Assembly (NCBI GenBank): GCA_944472135.2
Contig: OX235263.1
Coordinates: forward strand, 6,369,517-6,433,516
Source of the DNA: Trichobilharzia regenti
Lineage: Eukaryota; Platyhelminthes; Trematoda; Strigeidida; Schistosomatidae
DNA: 64,000 nt
Reading direction: 5' to 3'
In this document: positions 53,870-64,000 of the stretch, in pieces
How the letters are laid out: every line of letters starts with the position of its first letter
How positions within the stretch are numbered: the stretch's first letter is position 1
The notes under the pieces: model-generated
What the model was told of the DNA's origin: nothing
The model's database searches: none
Seen by the model: the letters and a program-made list of their open reading frames with translations, nothing else
Position numbers and translations under genes: made by a program

Positions 53870-54230
53870 ACAAAGAGTTCGGGGTTGTATGGACGAATTC
53901 CCAACGCCTCCACCACAAACAATTGCAGAGACTTAACACCCTTTCTACCATTTGGTCTCACCTTGTAGATAATCCTGAGGGACGACTCTGGTGGAGCTGG
54001 GTGACTTCAGTTCACCAGTTCCCCGAGAACTAAGCTAGTAACTGTCTTGCATTGTCCTTTTGTTAACCATTCCGGATAATATTCAGACATGCGTTTGGAA
54101 AGTGTATGATTTGTGGGGCCAATATAACTAGCTTCACACGAGCAGGTGAATTTATAAACACACTTCCCTGTAAAAATTTTTTTATTAATTATATTAATTT
54201 TCAATTTCAATTTCACTTTTTATTTCCTTT
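53870..54230 (-). pseudogene. Penelope-like GIY-YIG fragment
   Basis: Minus strand reads 'GKCVYKFTCSCEASYIGPTNHTLSKRMSEYYPEWLTKGQ' (GIY-YIG with conserved Cys turn and Glu region) from about 54165. The YIGRT box reads YIGPT. A shorter tail follows in another frame. Confidence 0.7.
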
Positions 54231-54329
54231 AACTTTTATTAATAATTAATTGATTATTATTACTCTCTCACATGTTTTTTCGTACATTTTCTCACCCTCT
54301 TCACACTTTTTAAAACTGTCACTCAACTA
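54231..54329. other. No gene; AT-rich
   Basis: Short AT-rich spacer ending in the ATT tail of the next element. Confidence 0.3.
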
Positions 54330-55430
54330 TTATTATTATTATTATTTTATCCTTTAGTTCCTAGAGGAACATAAGGCTTCAGCTGCGCACCTCCATTGCC
54401 TTCTGTTTTCTGACAACTTTTTCACCCCTCTCCAGGTCTGTCCACATGCTTTCATCTCCTCCTCGCATGACCTCCTCCAAGTCACACTTGGACGACCAAC
54501 TCGCCGCCTCTCTTTCGGGTTCCACTCGAGCAATGGCTTGTCTAGTGATGTCACTTGATGGTCTCCTCAGAGTATGGCCAATCCATCTCGATTTCTTCCT
54601 GCTTATTTGTTGCACAGTCGGTTCCTGATTGGTTCGCTCATTGCCAGAGATCCGTGTTGCTGATTTTTTCTGGCCATCTGATCTTGAGTATTGAGCGAAG
54701 ACAACTGTTAATGAAGGTCTGAAGTTTGTTTGAGATGCTCTTTATGACTCGCTGGCCAAGTCTCTGATCCGTATAGTAGCACTGACTTTACATTGGAGTT
54801 GAAAATCCGGATCTTATTTTTGATGCTGAGTGCTGTTGACCTCCACACAGATTTGAGAGTAATGAATGCTTGTCTTGCTTTTCCGATTCTGGCTTTGATA
54901 TCCTCGTCAGTTCCATTCGCCTGTAGTTGAGACGATGCTTCCCAGGTAGGTGAAGGAGGCTGTTTCTTTCAGGTTCCTCCCATTTATGCCCGCTGATTGT
55001 TGTCTGTTGTTGTTGTTGATGTTGGCCAGGAATCTTCGTCACCTCTGTTTTATCTATGTTCACTTGATGTCCTATCTTTGATGCTTCTTCTATCACCAAC
55101 TTGTTGCTTTTCAATTGCATATCTTCCAGTTTGTGGGAAATCAGACATATATATGTTGTCGGCGAAATCCAGATCCTCCAAGTTTTTTGTGTCAGTCCAT
55201 TTTATGCCTGTTTCCTCGTTGGTTGCCGTTGTCTGTCGCATTATCCAATCGATTGCAATTAGGAAGATCATTGGTGATAGTAGACAGCCTTGTCTCACTC
55301 CCGTCCTCACTTCGAAGGCTTCCGTAAATTTCCCGTTGTGAATTACTTGACATGCAGCATTGTCGTATAGCTGTTGGATGAGATGTATAATTGTCGATGG
55401 GACCCCGTAGTCATCGTACGGAAGTTCCTG
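54330..55430 (-). pseudogene. RTE-like (type A) reverse transcriptase, second longest copy
   Basis: Minus strand from 55436: 'QELPYDDYGVPSTIIHLIQQLYDNAACQVIHNGKFTEAFEVRTGVRQGCLLSPMIFLIAIDWIMRQ', then 'LDFADNIYMSD' (D to N in FADD), 'KLVIEEASKIGHQVNIDKTEVTKIPGQ'. Downstream, after shifts, come 'ARIGKARQAF', '[31 protein letters not shown]' and 'LCSSRN' with an ATT tail at 54331-54346. It shares long near-identical stretches with 45036-46365 and 27470-28470. Confidence 0.85.
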
Positions 55431-55720
55431 TAGCAATTTTGTTTACAGGGTGGGGTTGCTAGCCTCACGCCTGAGAAAGGAATGATTACATGGCACTCAA
55501 CTACCTTCAACCTTATTAAATGTCTTGCCCTTTCTTCCTTAGTGCTTTGAATTTTTCAGTAGCAGCGGCTTTATTCATACGGGTTGAGGTTGCTGGTCTC
55601 ACGCCCAATCGTTCCCTCTTCACCGGGGCTTATTAGCAGATAAGCGAGGTTTGGCAGTGTGTTGGCCGGGGGATCGAAACCGGACCACTTGGGTGGCTGT
55701 CAAGTATCCCCCTAAGTTTT
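55425..55720 (-). mobile_element. Two F3 SINE pieces
   Basis: 55425-55475 and 55545-55720 both have 'agggtggggttgctagcctca'-type body words. The second has the B-box complement 'gggggatcgaaacc' near 55669 and a truncated head. Confidence 0.55.
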
Positions 55721-55759
55721 TCCAGGGCTACTGAATAAAGACTATACGTTATTATGCAG

Positions 55760-56060
55760 GATGTTAAAGGTTGTCAGCAGGGTAAGTCACAGGTTGCCAC
55801 TTAACCAGCTTGTTAATATTCTGGTCGACAGGCACTTCGACTCATGTGAAAAATGGGCTAAATCCATTCTATCTAACTCACACCACCACCCTCTTCATTC
55901 ACAACTCTCCCCGTGTATCTATCTCATCAGGCAATATAGAAAACTATATGCTCACACTAGCAAGTACAAAAACTCAACCATACCCTACCTACTTGACTCG
56001 TTCGTGTTCTGTGCGATAAAGAAAGCATTAGGCGAGAAACTTATAACTTATTAATTAGTC
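55760..56060 (+). pseudogene. CR1-like non-LTR C-terminal fragment
   Basis: Reads 'ILVDRHFDSCEKWAKSILSNSHHHPLHSQLSPCIYLIRQYRKLYAHTSKYKNSTIPYLLDSF...IKKALGEKL', the C-terminal signature of CR1/Jockey-type polymerases. About 97 codons are open. Homologous to the minus-strand copy ending at 30290. Confidence 0.65.
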
Positions 56061-56089
56061 AGTAGAACAAATGGATCTCGTCATTCATC

Positions 56090-56300
56090 AGTCAGCAAGG
56101 CGTATCTGCAACCTTGAAGAAGCTCATGTCTCTTATGAGATTCGAACTCGCATCACCCGGTGAATTCTCCAGTCAGAGACGTTACCCCTGAGCTATTCAG
56201 ACTCACGATTGACCTCATGTAGGACTGTAGTAGATATTTTGATTGAACACTAGTCAGACTGAATTCCATCAGTCAAGTTTACAATGTGGCCACCATGCCA
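56090..56300 (-). mobile_element. F5 SINE
   Basis: The complement has an A box 'TAGCTCAGGGG', B box GTTCGAATCTC near 56146 and flanks matching 17500-17800. A second, plus-strand F5 5' piece at 56340-56460 repeats 'ggtgagccacctagtggcatgatggccac', so these two form a small inverted pair around about 56325. Confidence 0.65.
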
Positions 56301-56460
56301 CTAGGTGGCTCGCTATTACGGTGCTAGTCCTATCTTCTAATACCAACATTTCACAGTGCACCGTAATGGTGAGCCACCTAGTGGCATGATGGCCACACTG
56401 CAAGCTTGACTGATAGATAGAATTCAGTCTGCAGCGAAGACAGGACTAGATACACGTTAC

Positions 56461-57399
56461 ACTAGTTAACTGACTAGTGTGCTATCAAAAATAAACGAAG
56501 GTTTCAAGGTGCTCGTTGTTGACCGGCGATCAGACCTCGTACGAAGTGCACCGCTGGTGGATGTGCTACCGCTGAGCAAACGATGTTGTAGAATTTGTCA
56601 ATAATCTACTTACAACACACATACACACACACACAGTATTAAAGTAATCAAAAATGCGCAAAAAGATAACACAACAATATAATGTATTATAAACTGTGTA
56701 TCTCATATTGACACCATTCACCCTCACTCTGTCTCTCCCTCACACACACACACACACACACACACACTGTTCATATTCTGATCGTCTAAATATTTAAATC
56801 TTTTCTTTAAAACAAACCGTTATTCAAATTTCTTAGTCTAAGCTTGTCAAAAGGTCAACACTAGTTGTTGTTGTTGTCATCGTTGAACTAGCTTCAAGAA
56901 GTGATTAGTTGTCATCTAAGATATATAATAATAATATTCAGAATGATATTTACAGATGTAACCCCCCTCCACCCCACCCCACCCCGACGACCATCACGAC
57001 CACCACCACCACTCACCACCCGCTATCACACACATTCATGCATAATAATAAGTGAATAAGCGCGTACGTGTATTACGCATGTGTACCTCTCTCTGTGTGT
57101 CTCTCTCTATGTGTGTGTGCGTGTGTGTGTGTGAAGTATTCAGAAATATGACAACACTCCCTAACCATTTCATATAACACGATTAAGATAAACGATATGA
57201 AATTCAATCAGATGAATGAATGAATCGAAAACTTCAAAATGAATGACCCAAGTTTTGGAATTGAAAACTACACAGTTTAAATCAAACATTTACTAGTATC
57301 ATCATTATTATTACTATTCAACCAGTTGTGTTTTATAAGAATTTAATCATAAAATAATAATAATAGCAATAATAACATTCAGGTATTGGTTTTGTAGGG
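56461..57399. other. No gene; simple repeats and C-rich run
   Basis: A B-box-like scrap (F3-type) near 56545. CA-rich runs at 56622-56635 and 56742-56766. C-rich 'cccccctccaccccaccccaccccg' words at 56960-56985, and (GT)n at 57112-57133. No coding motif. Confidence 0.5.
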
Positions 57400-58140
57400 A
57401 TTTCATTTGATTGAATGGAGGATTTCATCCAAATGTGCTGACATCAATTAGAGAACCATTGGAAAATCAGCAGCAGGGAGTACTGGATAGCCAGCTGTTT
57501 CGTCAGACTAGTCCTTGGGACACTTCAGCGGTACTCACCCATCGGGATTCGAACCCAGGACCTTATGGTTACAAGCCTGGCGAGCTAGCTCGTAGACCAT
57601 TAAGCCACTGGGACCTGATCCAATGGCCAGTGCATGAATTCTAACTTCTGCCAATTCATAACATAGCGCGACCACTAGCCAATGTCTTCGGTGGCGAGTA
57701 TTTGTCCTCACACTCGACCTGCTGCACCCCACTCACTGGTCACGACTTCGCACTAGAACCCCAGATAACTACCTACCTGAATAGGGCCAGTCGCTAGTGA
57801 GCGTCTCATTGATATTCAAGTGTTGATTTGTAGGGATTTGATTGGTTACAGGATTTTCATCATGAGCTGACATTGGTTACAGAACCATTGGAAAACCAAC
57901 TGCGAGTAGTGAACAGCTGTTTCGTCGGCCTAGTTTGGTACACTTCAGCGTGGGCCATTGGAACGGGTCCCAGTGGCTTCATACTCTACGAGCTGCTCGT
58001 CTTGTAACCAGAAACTCCTGGATTCGAGTACCGGTGGGTGCGTACTGATGAAGAGTCCTAAACTAGGACGAAACAGCTGACTGTCCAGCACTCCCAGGTT
58101 TTCCAATGGTTCTCTAACTAATGTCAGCTCATGATGCAGA
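57400..58140. mobile_element. F2 SINE nest: left arm, centre, second left end and right arm
   Basis: A left arm (57385-57610) with the 'gtattggttttgtagggatttcatttgattg' terminus, F2 centre (57650-57810), then a new left end (57820-57950) and a right arm (57950-58140). The right-arm HHR reads GTACTGATGAAGAGTCC...GGACGAAAC-AGCTGACTGTC-CAG: stems survive but the core base C3 is A. Confidence 0.65.
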
Positions 58141-58149
58141 TACCTGATC

Positions 58150-59480
58150 TAATCACTAAGTCACAGAATTCACAGCATCTGCAGCCCTCACATCGTGAAA
58201 GAGCAGCTGAATACTCTGAAAAGAATCCGTCTTAAAAATTCGGCAACCCAGAACATTTCCTCACCAGATACATAAAGCTTAAACCATTAAAACCACCCAC
58301 ACTTTCTGCTCCTAAAAGACTTCTCTGCGTGAATCTACAACAATTCAATGGGGACTAATCGATAGAAATACTGAGAAACTGCCTGTCCTGCTCTTTCCGG
58401 TCGAACTTCAACTAATGATTCACATGAATGTGTGAAGGATAAGCTACCACTGTTGACTGGCTGGCCTCATCCATGTGCATCTATCGATTGACCTACTTCT
58501 GTGGAACTAGGTATGTCGGCCATACATAGAGTTTTCTATCCAAACGAATTATCTAACAATTACCCTCGCGGTTTTATAAAGGAGAAAAAGGATCCCGCAT
58601 TAGCTCTATCCTGGAGTACCTGATCGAATCTAGATACTGAGCTAACTCACAAACCAACTTTAGGTCATGTAGAGAATACGTTGGTATCTAGCCAAAAGAG
58701 TACGCGTCAAACTTCTTCAAACCCCACAGAAGCAATGGCAATTCATGTGTTGCATACCCAAAGTCTCCATTCAAAGAAGTTTTTTCAGGGATTAAATCTT
58801 TAGTGGACCTGATCTATGTTAACACGGGACACGTAATTTTTCTGTTTTAATTTATCGGACGTTAAGGAAGTGTCAACCAGAGAACTTTACCAATCCAATC
58901 ACCTCCCAAAAAGGATGTTCACATATCCTTGCCGTTCAGAGGTGATCAACGAAATCTGGTCATTAGACAAAGACTCAAGGCTGCAATTAATAGAACCTAT
59001 TATGCAGCTAAGCTGATCTTCATAGAGAAAACGAGAACTATACTGTCCTGTAAACCCTCACATTATCCGAACGATAGTGTCACATCCCACTGTGTTTATC
59101 AATCTCACATGTATGTGTGGAGACGCGTCGGTCACTGCAGGTTAGGGCGACAGAACACATTCCAAAGTGGCTGCAACAACAAATGAAATCGCCAGACACA
59201 ATTCACCCCGGAAATAGATGTCCAACATAATCTATAACGAAGCATATTATAGAGACACCTCATAAGGCTGATTTCAGCAATGCCTTTAAGCCGATATATA
59301 AAACAACGTTCGGCCACATACCTAAATTAAATTCATTGAAGCCTTAGCCATAAAAAGACTTAAACCTGTTTGTCTTATGTGTCCAAAAGTTATTTGTTAT
59401 CACCTTAAACCTGCCTTGGTAATCCAAGCTAGAACCAAGGTCCAAGTTTACTTCATAATATTTTCAACCTCTTCTTTGCC
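58150..59480 (+). pseudogene. Penelope-like element, two GIY-YIG blocks
   Basis: In shifting frames: 'TYFCGTRYVGHT' and 'QLPSRFYKGEKGSRISSILEYLIES' (58483-58630), then a second linker and nuclease block, 'RLKAAINRTYYAAKLIF' (58965-59020), 'VFINLTCMCGDASV' (59090-59130). The C-terminal tail 'NAFKPIYKTTFGHIPKLNSLKALAIKRLKPVC' follows (59275-59370). Two PLE 3' ends appear joined head to tail, from a tandem or nested insertion. All frames are broken. Confidence 0.65.
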
Positions 59481-60089
59481 TTGTTTTTTCTTCTCTTTTC
59501 TCCTTTTATACTTCTTACCCACACCTTTTGCGTCTACCCACTTACCCACTATTTGTGACCTTGACCTGTACACAATCTGACCTGTATTGTAATCATATTC
59601 ATGCCTTCTTGCCTTCTATAGAAACTGTGTATGACAAGTACTTGTGTGTGTGTGTGTGTGATTAGAATGTCCGAAATGTGTTGCGCCAATGCATTACACG
59701 TTTCAGATAAACTACGTCTCCTCAGTGTGTTATCAAAATTCATACAGGGAACTGATTGCTTGAAATTTTTTAATTGTGTTGTATTCCCCCCCCCACCACC
59801 ACCACCACCTCGTACTATTAAATTTCTACCCCTTATTACCACCTTGGTTAATTTGACTCGTGTTCAGTTTTGGACTGAGTTCTATTCAATCCCATCAGTT
59901 AGTTAGTTAGTTAGTTATATTACGTCACTTATTACTTATTTAATTTTATTTCACTTCCTACCCGACTATGTCTTTCCAGATTACGTAACTTATGACCTGA
60001 GACATGCTATTCTACTCACACATATTTGGAAATATACCTTTTATTGGTAGGAAAATTTATTAAATATGCATTACCAAGTATTGGTTTTG
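59481..60089. other. No gene; (GT)n at 59643-59660 and C-rich run at 59786
   Basis: Pyrimidine-rich sequence, probably 3' terminal sequence of the preceding PLE, then AT-rich spacer. Small frames have no domain. Confidence 0.4.
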
Positions 60090-60565
60090 TAGGGAATTTT
60101 TTGTTTCGTTGGATGGAGGATTCCATCATGAGCTGACATCAGTTAGAGAATCATTGGAAAGCTAGCATCAGGGAGTACTCGACAGCTGTTTCGTCAGCGT
60201 AGTGCTTAGGACTCTTCAGCTGTACTCAAACATCACAGGGGTTCGGACCCAGGACCTTCTGGTTAGAAGGCCGGCGAGTTAGCTCGTAGATCATTAAGCC
60301 ACTGGGTCCCGATCCAATGGCCGCTATACCGTGAATTGGCAGGAATTAGAATTCATGCACTGGTCAATGGTTTGGGTCTCAGTAGCTTAATGGTCTACGA
60401 GTTAGCTCACTTTGAAGCCAGAATCTCCTGGGTTCGAGCCCCTGTGGTGGGTGAGTACCGATGGAGAGCCCCAAACTAGGCTGACGAAACAGCTGGCTAT
60501 CCAGTACTCCCTGCTGCTGGTTTTCCAATGATTCTCTAACTGATGTCAGCTCATGATGAAATCCC
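60090..60565. mobile_element. F2 SINE inverted dimer
   Basis: Left arm (minus, 60090-60330) and right arm (plus, 60340-60565) mirror around about 60335, with B boxes GGTTCGGACCC complement near 60240 and GGTTCGAGCCCC near 60432. The left HHR keeps CTGAAGA, GTC...GAC and GAAAC but stem I is mispaired next to the core. The right core reads CCGATGGA. Confidence 0.7.
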
Positions 60566-60884
60566 CATGTAATCAAATAATAATAATGGTAATCGACAAT
60601 AGATATCATTCTACATTACACTATTCTCTCTGAAGTACGTCTCAATCTTGAAGCGATTTCTCCTTTATTTTTTTCAAAAAGTCAATAAATCAATCAATAT
60701 AAGATAGATTAATTTATTTAATTCAATTTAGACTTTCTCATTGATTGAGAGATTAACTTGAGATCGACACTGTAACTTCGATCACCTCTTAGGTGTGTTG
60801 TTTGGAACAACTAATCACAAATAAGATGGATCAAGTTTCTTTGTCATACAGGATAAAAAAGAGGTTATTTTGCACTTCTTTTGC
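60566..60884. other. No gene seen
   Basis: AT-rich spacer. Confidence 0.35.
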
Positions 60885-61560
60885 CTTTCCAGTGAGACTT
60901 AGAATGTCATACCTCCAGATTTGTTCTTCTTTACGGGACAGGGTTGCCTAGCCTCACCCATCCCCCAGAAACTTGCTTCTATTCCAAACTTACTAACAGC
61001 CAGTGAACTAGGTAAGGTTTAAGAGTTAGTTGGCCGGCAATCGAACCCAGAAGTCTCACCTGATTGGTGAGCATTGTAGTATGTAAAACCACCGACGCTC
61101 TCACATCTACCTACCTGTCTTTACTACTTATGAGTAGTGTCACATAGTTCTTGAAATTAAGTTAATCAGCATTCATTTATGATCTCTAGCGGGTGAATAA
61201 CATTCATTACTTTATAGGCTACACACTTTATTCCTTTCATATATACTTATATGACCTCAAACAGTAACTTTGTGGCAAGAGATTATAACTTCGTATTACA
61301 TAAAGTATCATCCATGTATCTTTCGTGCACATGGAAACTTCCCAAGAAGCAGTCTACAAGTAAAGGACCCAATGATGACCCAATGCCACTTCATCTCTTT
61401 GTCTATAAATCGTGTCGTTGAGCTTGAATTGGAAGTTTAGAGTGCACCTCAGTAGTGTATCGGCTAACTGAGGATTAGAAGTCCCTCGGCCAGGAATCGA
61501 ATCCCGGATCAAGTGCATTGTTGGCGAGTATTCGACTATTGAACCACCGACCTACTATCG
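60885..61560 (-). mobile_element. Two F3 SINE copies
   Basis: 60885-61105 has the body 'acgggacagggttgcctagcctca' and B-box complement 'gcaatcgaaccc'. 61440-61560 has the complement head and B box 'ggaatcgaatcccgg'. The stretch between (61106-61440) is unassigned. Confidence 0.55.
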
Positions 61561-61854
61561 AGTGGCTATACAACAATCATGGAAGTTATTTCTATTTGAG
61601 ATAAACAGTCAAATGAAGTCGAAGTCTTTGATTTGGGTTCAACTTACTAGCATCCTTGAGACTTATGAATAACACTTATGTAATATCAATTTAGAAATAA
61701 ACATAGGCCAGTAAAAAATATAAATTTGTTTTTGTAACTGCTCTTCAAAACTGTACAGTTCACAGAGATGACACTATAGGTCAATTACTAATATCGATTG
61801 GTAACAATGAACATGTGAAATCGCATATATCATCAGGACAAAAGACAACAAAAA
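61561..61854. other. No gene seen
   Basis: AT-rich spacer. Confidence 0.35.
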
Positions 61855-61921
61855 TTCAAGTATTGATTTGTAGGGATTTAATTGATCGGTTACAGGATTT
61901 CACCATGAGCTGATATCAGCT
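61855..61921. mobile_element. F2 SINE left terminus only
   Basis: Terminus 'caagtattgatttgtagggatttaattgatcgg' to 'gagctgatatcag', then cut directly by the PLE+SINE segment at 61922. Confidence 0.65.
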
Positions 61922-62462
61922 CACATATTCAAACAGATATTTGAACTTCCGATCATTCCACCCACTCTGTTTCAGTAAAAATAGAATCGGTGAAATGTTT
62001 AAGCGACAATAGGGTGCAAAAACCAAGTAGTACCAAGGGAAATCTAACACGGGAAGTGAGACATATGAGAGAAGCCTTGAAACTTAATAATTACCCTAAT
62101 AAATTAGTCAGAAAGTATGTAGGGAAATGTAAATATAAAATAAATAATGATGGTAGTGATAGTGATAATAATAATAATAATAGCAATATTAATGACGACA
62201 TGCATGTCAAACATGTGCAAGTTAGTGACAGCACCAACAATAAAGAATATAAATCATCATCATCATCATGTGCGTCGGTGGCACAGTGGTTAGGACTCTC
62301 GCCGACCATGCACATGGTCCGGGTTCGAGCCCGCACCGACGCACACCTGATATCTATGGTCGGCCTGCAAAATTTGGGCTACCGATATCCATGCTGAAAA
62401 TTCCATACTTGTACCAAAAATACAGTGTGGAATCAAGCTGTAAATCAAAAAAAAAATAAAAT
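61922..62462 (+). mobile_element. Chimeric PLE P1 + F1 SINE segment, duplicate of 47678-48212
   Basis: 61922-62269 repeats 47678-48025 with no difference that I can find by eye. It includes the 'REVRHMREALKLNNYPNKLVRKYVGKC' coding stretch, the linker and the (CAT)n run. The F1 SINE follows at the same junction (62270), but with several base differences from the 48 kb SINE. The copy stops at the SINE's A-rich tail (about 62462), whereas at 48 kb PLE sequence resumes. Confidence 0.85.
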
Positions 62463-62689
62463 GCAGTTGGAGTCGAAATTCCTTTTCCTGAGTTAATGAA
62501 CCTACTTTGATGCAAAGTGGAATGAGTCTAGTGACGGTAAATTTTTTGTTTCTTTCAATGCATTCTTAACTGCTTTATTGCTTCTTGTGGATACTTCTGG
62601 CCTTTTTTAGGCTAGACATTTTAATTTGATTCATGCCCTCCTTACTTTACTAAACACTGAACAAACAAATAAAGAATAATTTTCAAGTA
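62463..62689. other. No gene seen
   Basis: AT-rich spacer. Confidence 0.3.
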
Positions 62690-63025
62690 TTAATTTTTGT
62701 AGGGATTTTTTGTTGTTGATTGGATTGGAGGATTTCACATCATGAGCTGACATCAGTTAGAGAACCATTAGAAAAAAAAAGCTGGGAATACTGGATAGCC
62801 AGCTGTTTCGTCAGCCTAGTCCGGAACTCTTCATCAGTACACACCTGCTCACCATGTAACCAGAAGGTGCTAAACTCGAATCCTTCCGGTGGGTATGCAC
62901 TGATGAAGAGTCCCAAGCACTAGGCCGACGAAACAGCTGGCCATCCAATACTCCAGTGCTTGCTTTCCAGCGATTCTCTAACTCTGATATCAGCGCATTT
63001 GGATGAAATGCTCCATCCAAATAAA
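62690..63025. mobile_element. F2 SINE inverted dimer, shortened centre
   Basis: Left arm from 'tattaatttttgtaggg' (62690) and right arm to 'gatgaaatgctccatcc' (63019) meet near 62855. The tRNA-like heads are mostly deleted, leaving almost only the HHR and tail regions back to back ('cagctgtttcgtcagcctagtccggaactcttcatcag' against its partner at 62897-62940). Cores are decayed. Confidence 0.65.
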
Positions 63026-64000
63026 GAATAAATCAAAATGTATCATTTCATCGCCTTCTTGTCTATGCTTTCCTTAATACCTTATTATTTTATTAGCTTC
63101 CCTTATTCAGCTTACCCCTAACCTTTCAACTTGATTTCACTTCATTGGATATATCACTTTCAATATATACAATAAGGATAATAATAATAATACTAAGTCT
63201 GATACCTTTTCATTCTATGTCTTGCCATTGACTTCAAAATGCTATCCGTAGATCTAATTCACTCGACTTATTGCTGTTCATTTAATTGTAAAAGAGTCAT
63301 ATAAATATATTCATGACAAGTATGCATGAGTGTCTTCAGGTGAGGTGGAATGGGGTGGGGTGGGTTGGGTTGGGATAGATGGGGAGGGAGATTGACGATC
63401 AAGGCAAGAAGGAATGTTTCACTAGCCTGATTATTCATTATTCATTATCCATCATTACATAACATTACATTAGATTACATAATAATATGTGTCATAATTA
63501 TACCATACTATACTATACTACTATCATTTTATTATTATTATTATTACACTTGATTGATTAATTGATTGATTGAATACACGTCAGTAAATCAATCAAGTGA
63601 AGGAAGGAAGGAAGGAAAACAATCGAGTGTTTTTGGGAGGAGGAGGTGGAGGAGGAAGGGGATGTGGGGGTGGGTTTGAGGGGGAGGGGAGGGGAGGGGC
63701 AACGATAATACACAAAATATATAAACGTAATTCTCGCCTTTCTCTTTCCCATTTGATGAGTTGAGAGATTAATTCATCAAAAAAAAACAACTGAAATTAA
63801 GTCAATCTGTCATTTTCACAAATTTTGTTCTGTTTACTTTTGTTTCTCATTTTGTTTTTTTGTTTTTTGTAACTTTTTGATTTCACTCAAAAAACACAAA
63901 TTAGAGGAAGACAAAAGAAAGCGAACAAACTAGAACAGACAAGCAAATCAATATAAACAAATCAATTAACAGATAAACAGGGAAAACAGATAGGAAAGAT
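63026..64000. repeat. No gene; microsatellites and G-rich tracts
   Basis: G-rich plus-strand tracts at 63340-63390 (GGGGTGGGGTGGGTTGGG words) and 63635-63700 (many GGGG runs). (GGAA)n at 63600-63617, (ATT)n at 63530-63545, (TTGA)n at 63553-63573. Open frames here are translations of simple sequence. Confidence 0.55.

Noticed and set aside
59549..59906. Gly-rich and Pro-rich small proteins
   Set aside because: They come from a C-run and CAC repeats on opposite strands.
63558..63790. Pro/Ser-rich small protein on the minus strand
   Set aside because: It is coded wholly by the G-rich simple sequence.

Overview
The window looks like nuclear DNA from a blood fluke (Schistosoma or a close relative). 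It is AT-rich and spliced genes sit in long introns. The repeats are those known from schistosomes: RTE/SR2-like non-LTR elements, CR1-like 3' ends, Penelope-like elements (PLEs) with GIY-YIG endonuclease ends, and tRNA-headed short elements carrying hammerhead ribozymes (HHRs) in the manner of Smα. The taxon is inferred from this repeat set; no species marker gene is present.

Only one host gene is supported. Three plus-strand exons (4072-4156, 6240-6409, 9634-10544) have good splice sites and matching phases. They give the last 387 residues of an unidentified coiled-coil, Gln/Ser/Thr/Asn-rich protein, ending in a TGA. Its introns hold SINEs, PLE and RTE fragments and an inverted SINE pair that stops about 75 bp before the last exon.

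Layout. 0-4 kb: CR1 tail, PLE and RTE fragments, a SINE and a solo LTR. 4-11 kb: the host gene. 12-22 kb: a second solo LTR, two PLEs with inverted terminal repeats, Smα-like SINEs with HHR motifs, and a Gypsy-type LTR end. 22-24 kb: microsatellites. 24-36 kb: PLE, RTE and CR1 debris, an inverted Gypsy LTR end, a third solo LTR. 35.7-38.5 kb: a PLE with 440-bp inverted arms, then a nest of SINE relics. 40-48 kb: the best-preserved transposon nest. Here foldback SINE dimers sit inside an RTE element and a PLE, each flanked by 12-13 bp target duplications. 48-63 kb: further PLE, RTE and SINE copies, including a chimeric PLE+SINE duplicate.

The most notable structure is a family of about 500-640 bp inverted (head-to-head) SINE dimers. 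Each arm holds a tRNA-like promoter pointing outward, followed by an HHR motif. Target-site duplications at five loci and matching subfamily marks in both arms indicate that the dimer moves as one unit. Two dimers at 41-43 kb keep a canonical HHR core in both arms. All protein-coding transposon copies seen here carry stops or frameshifts.
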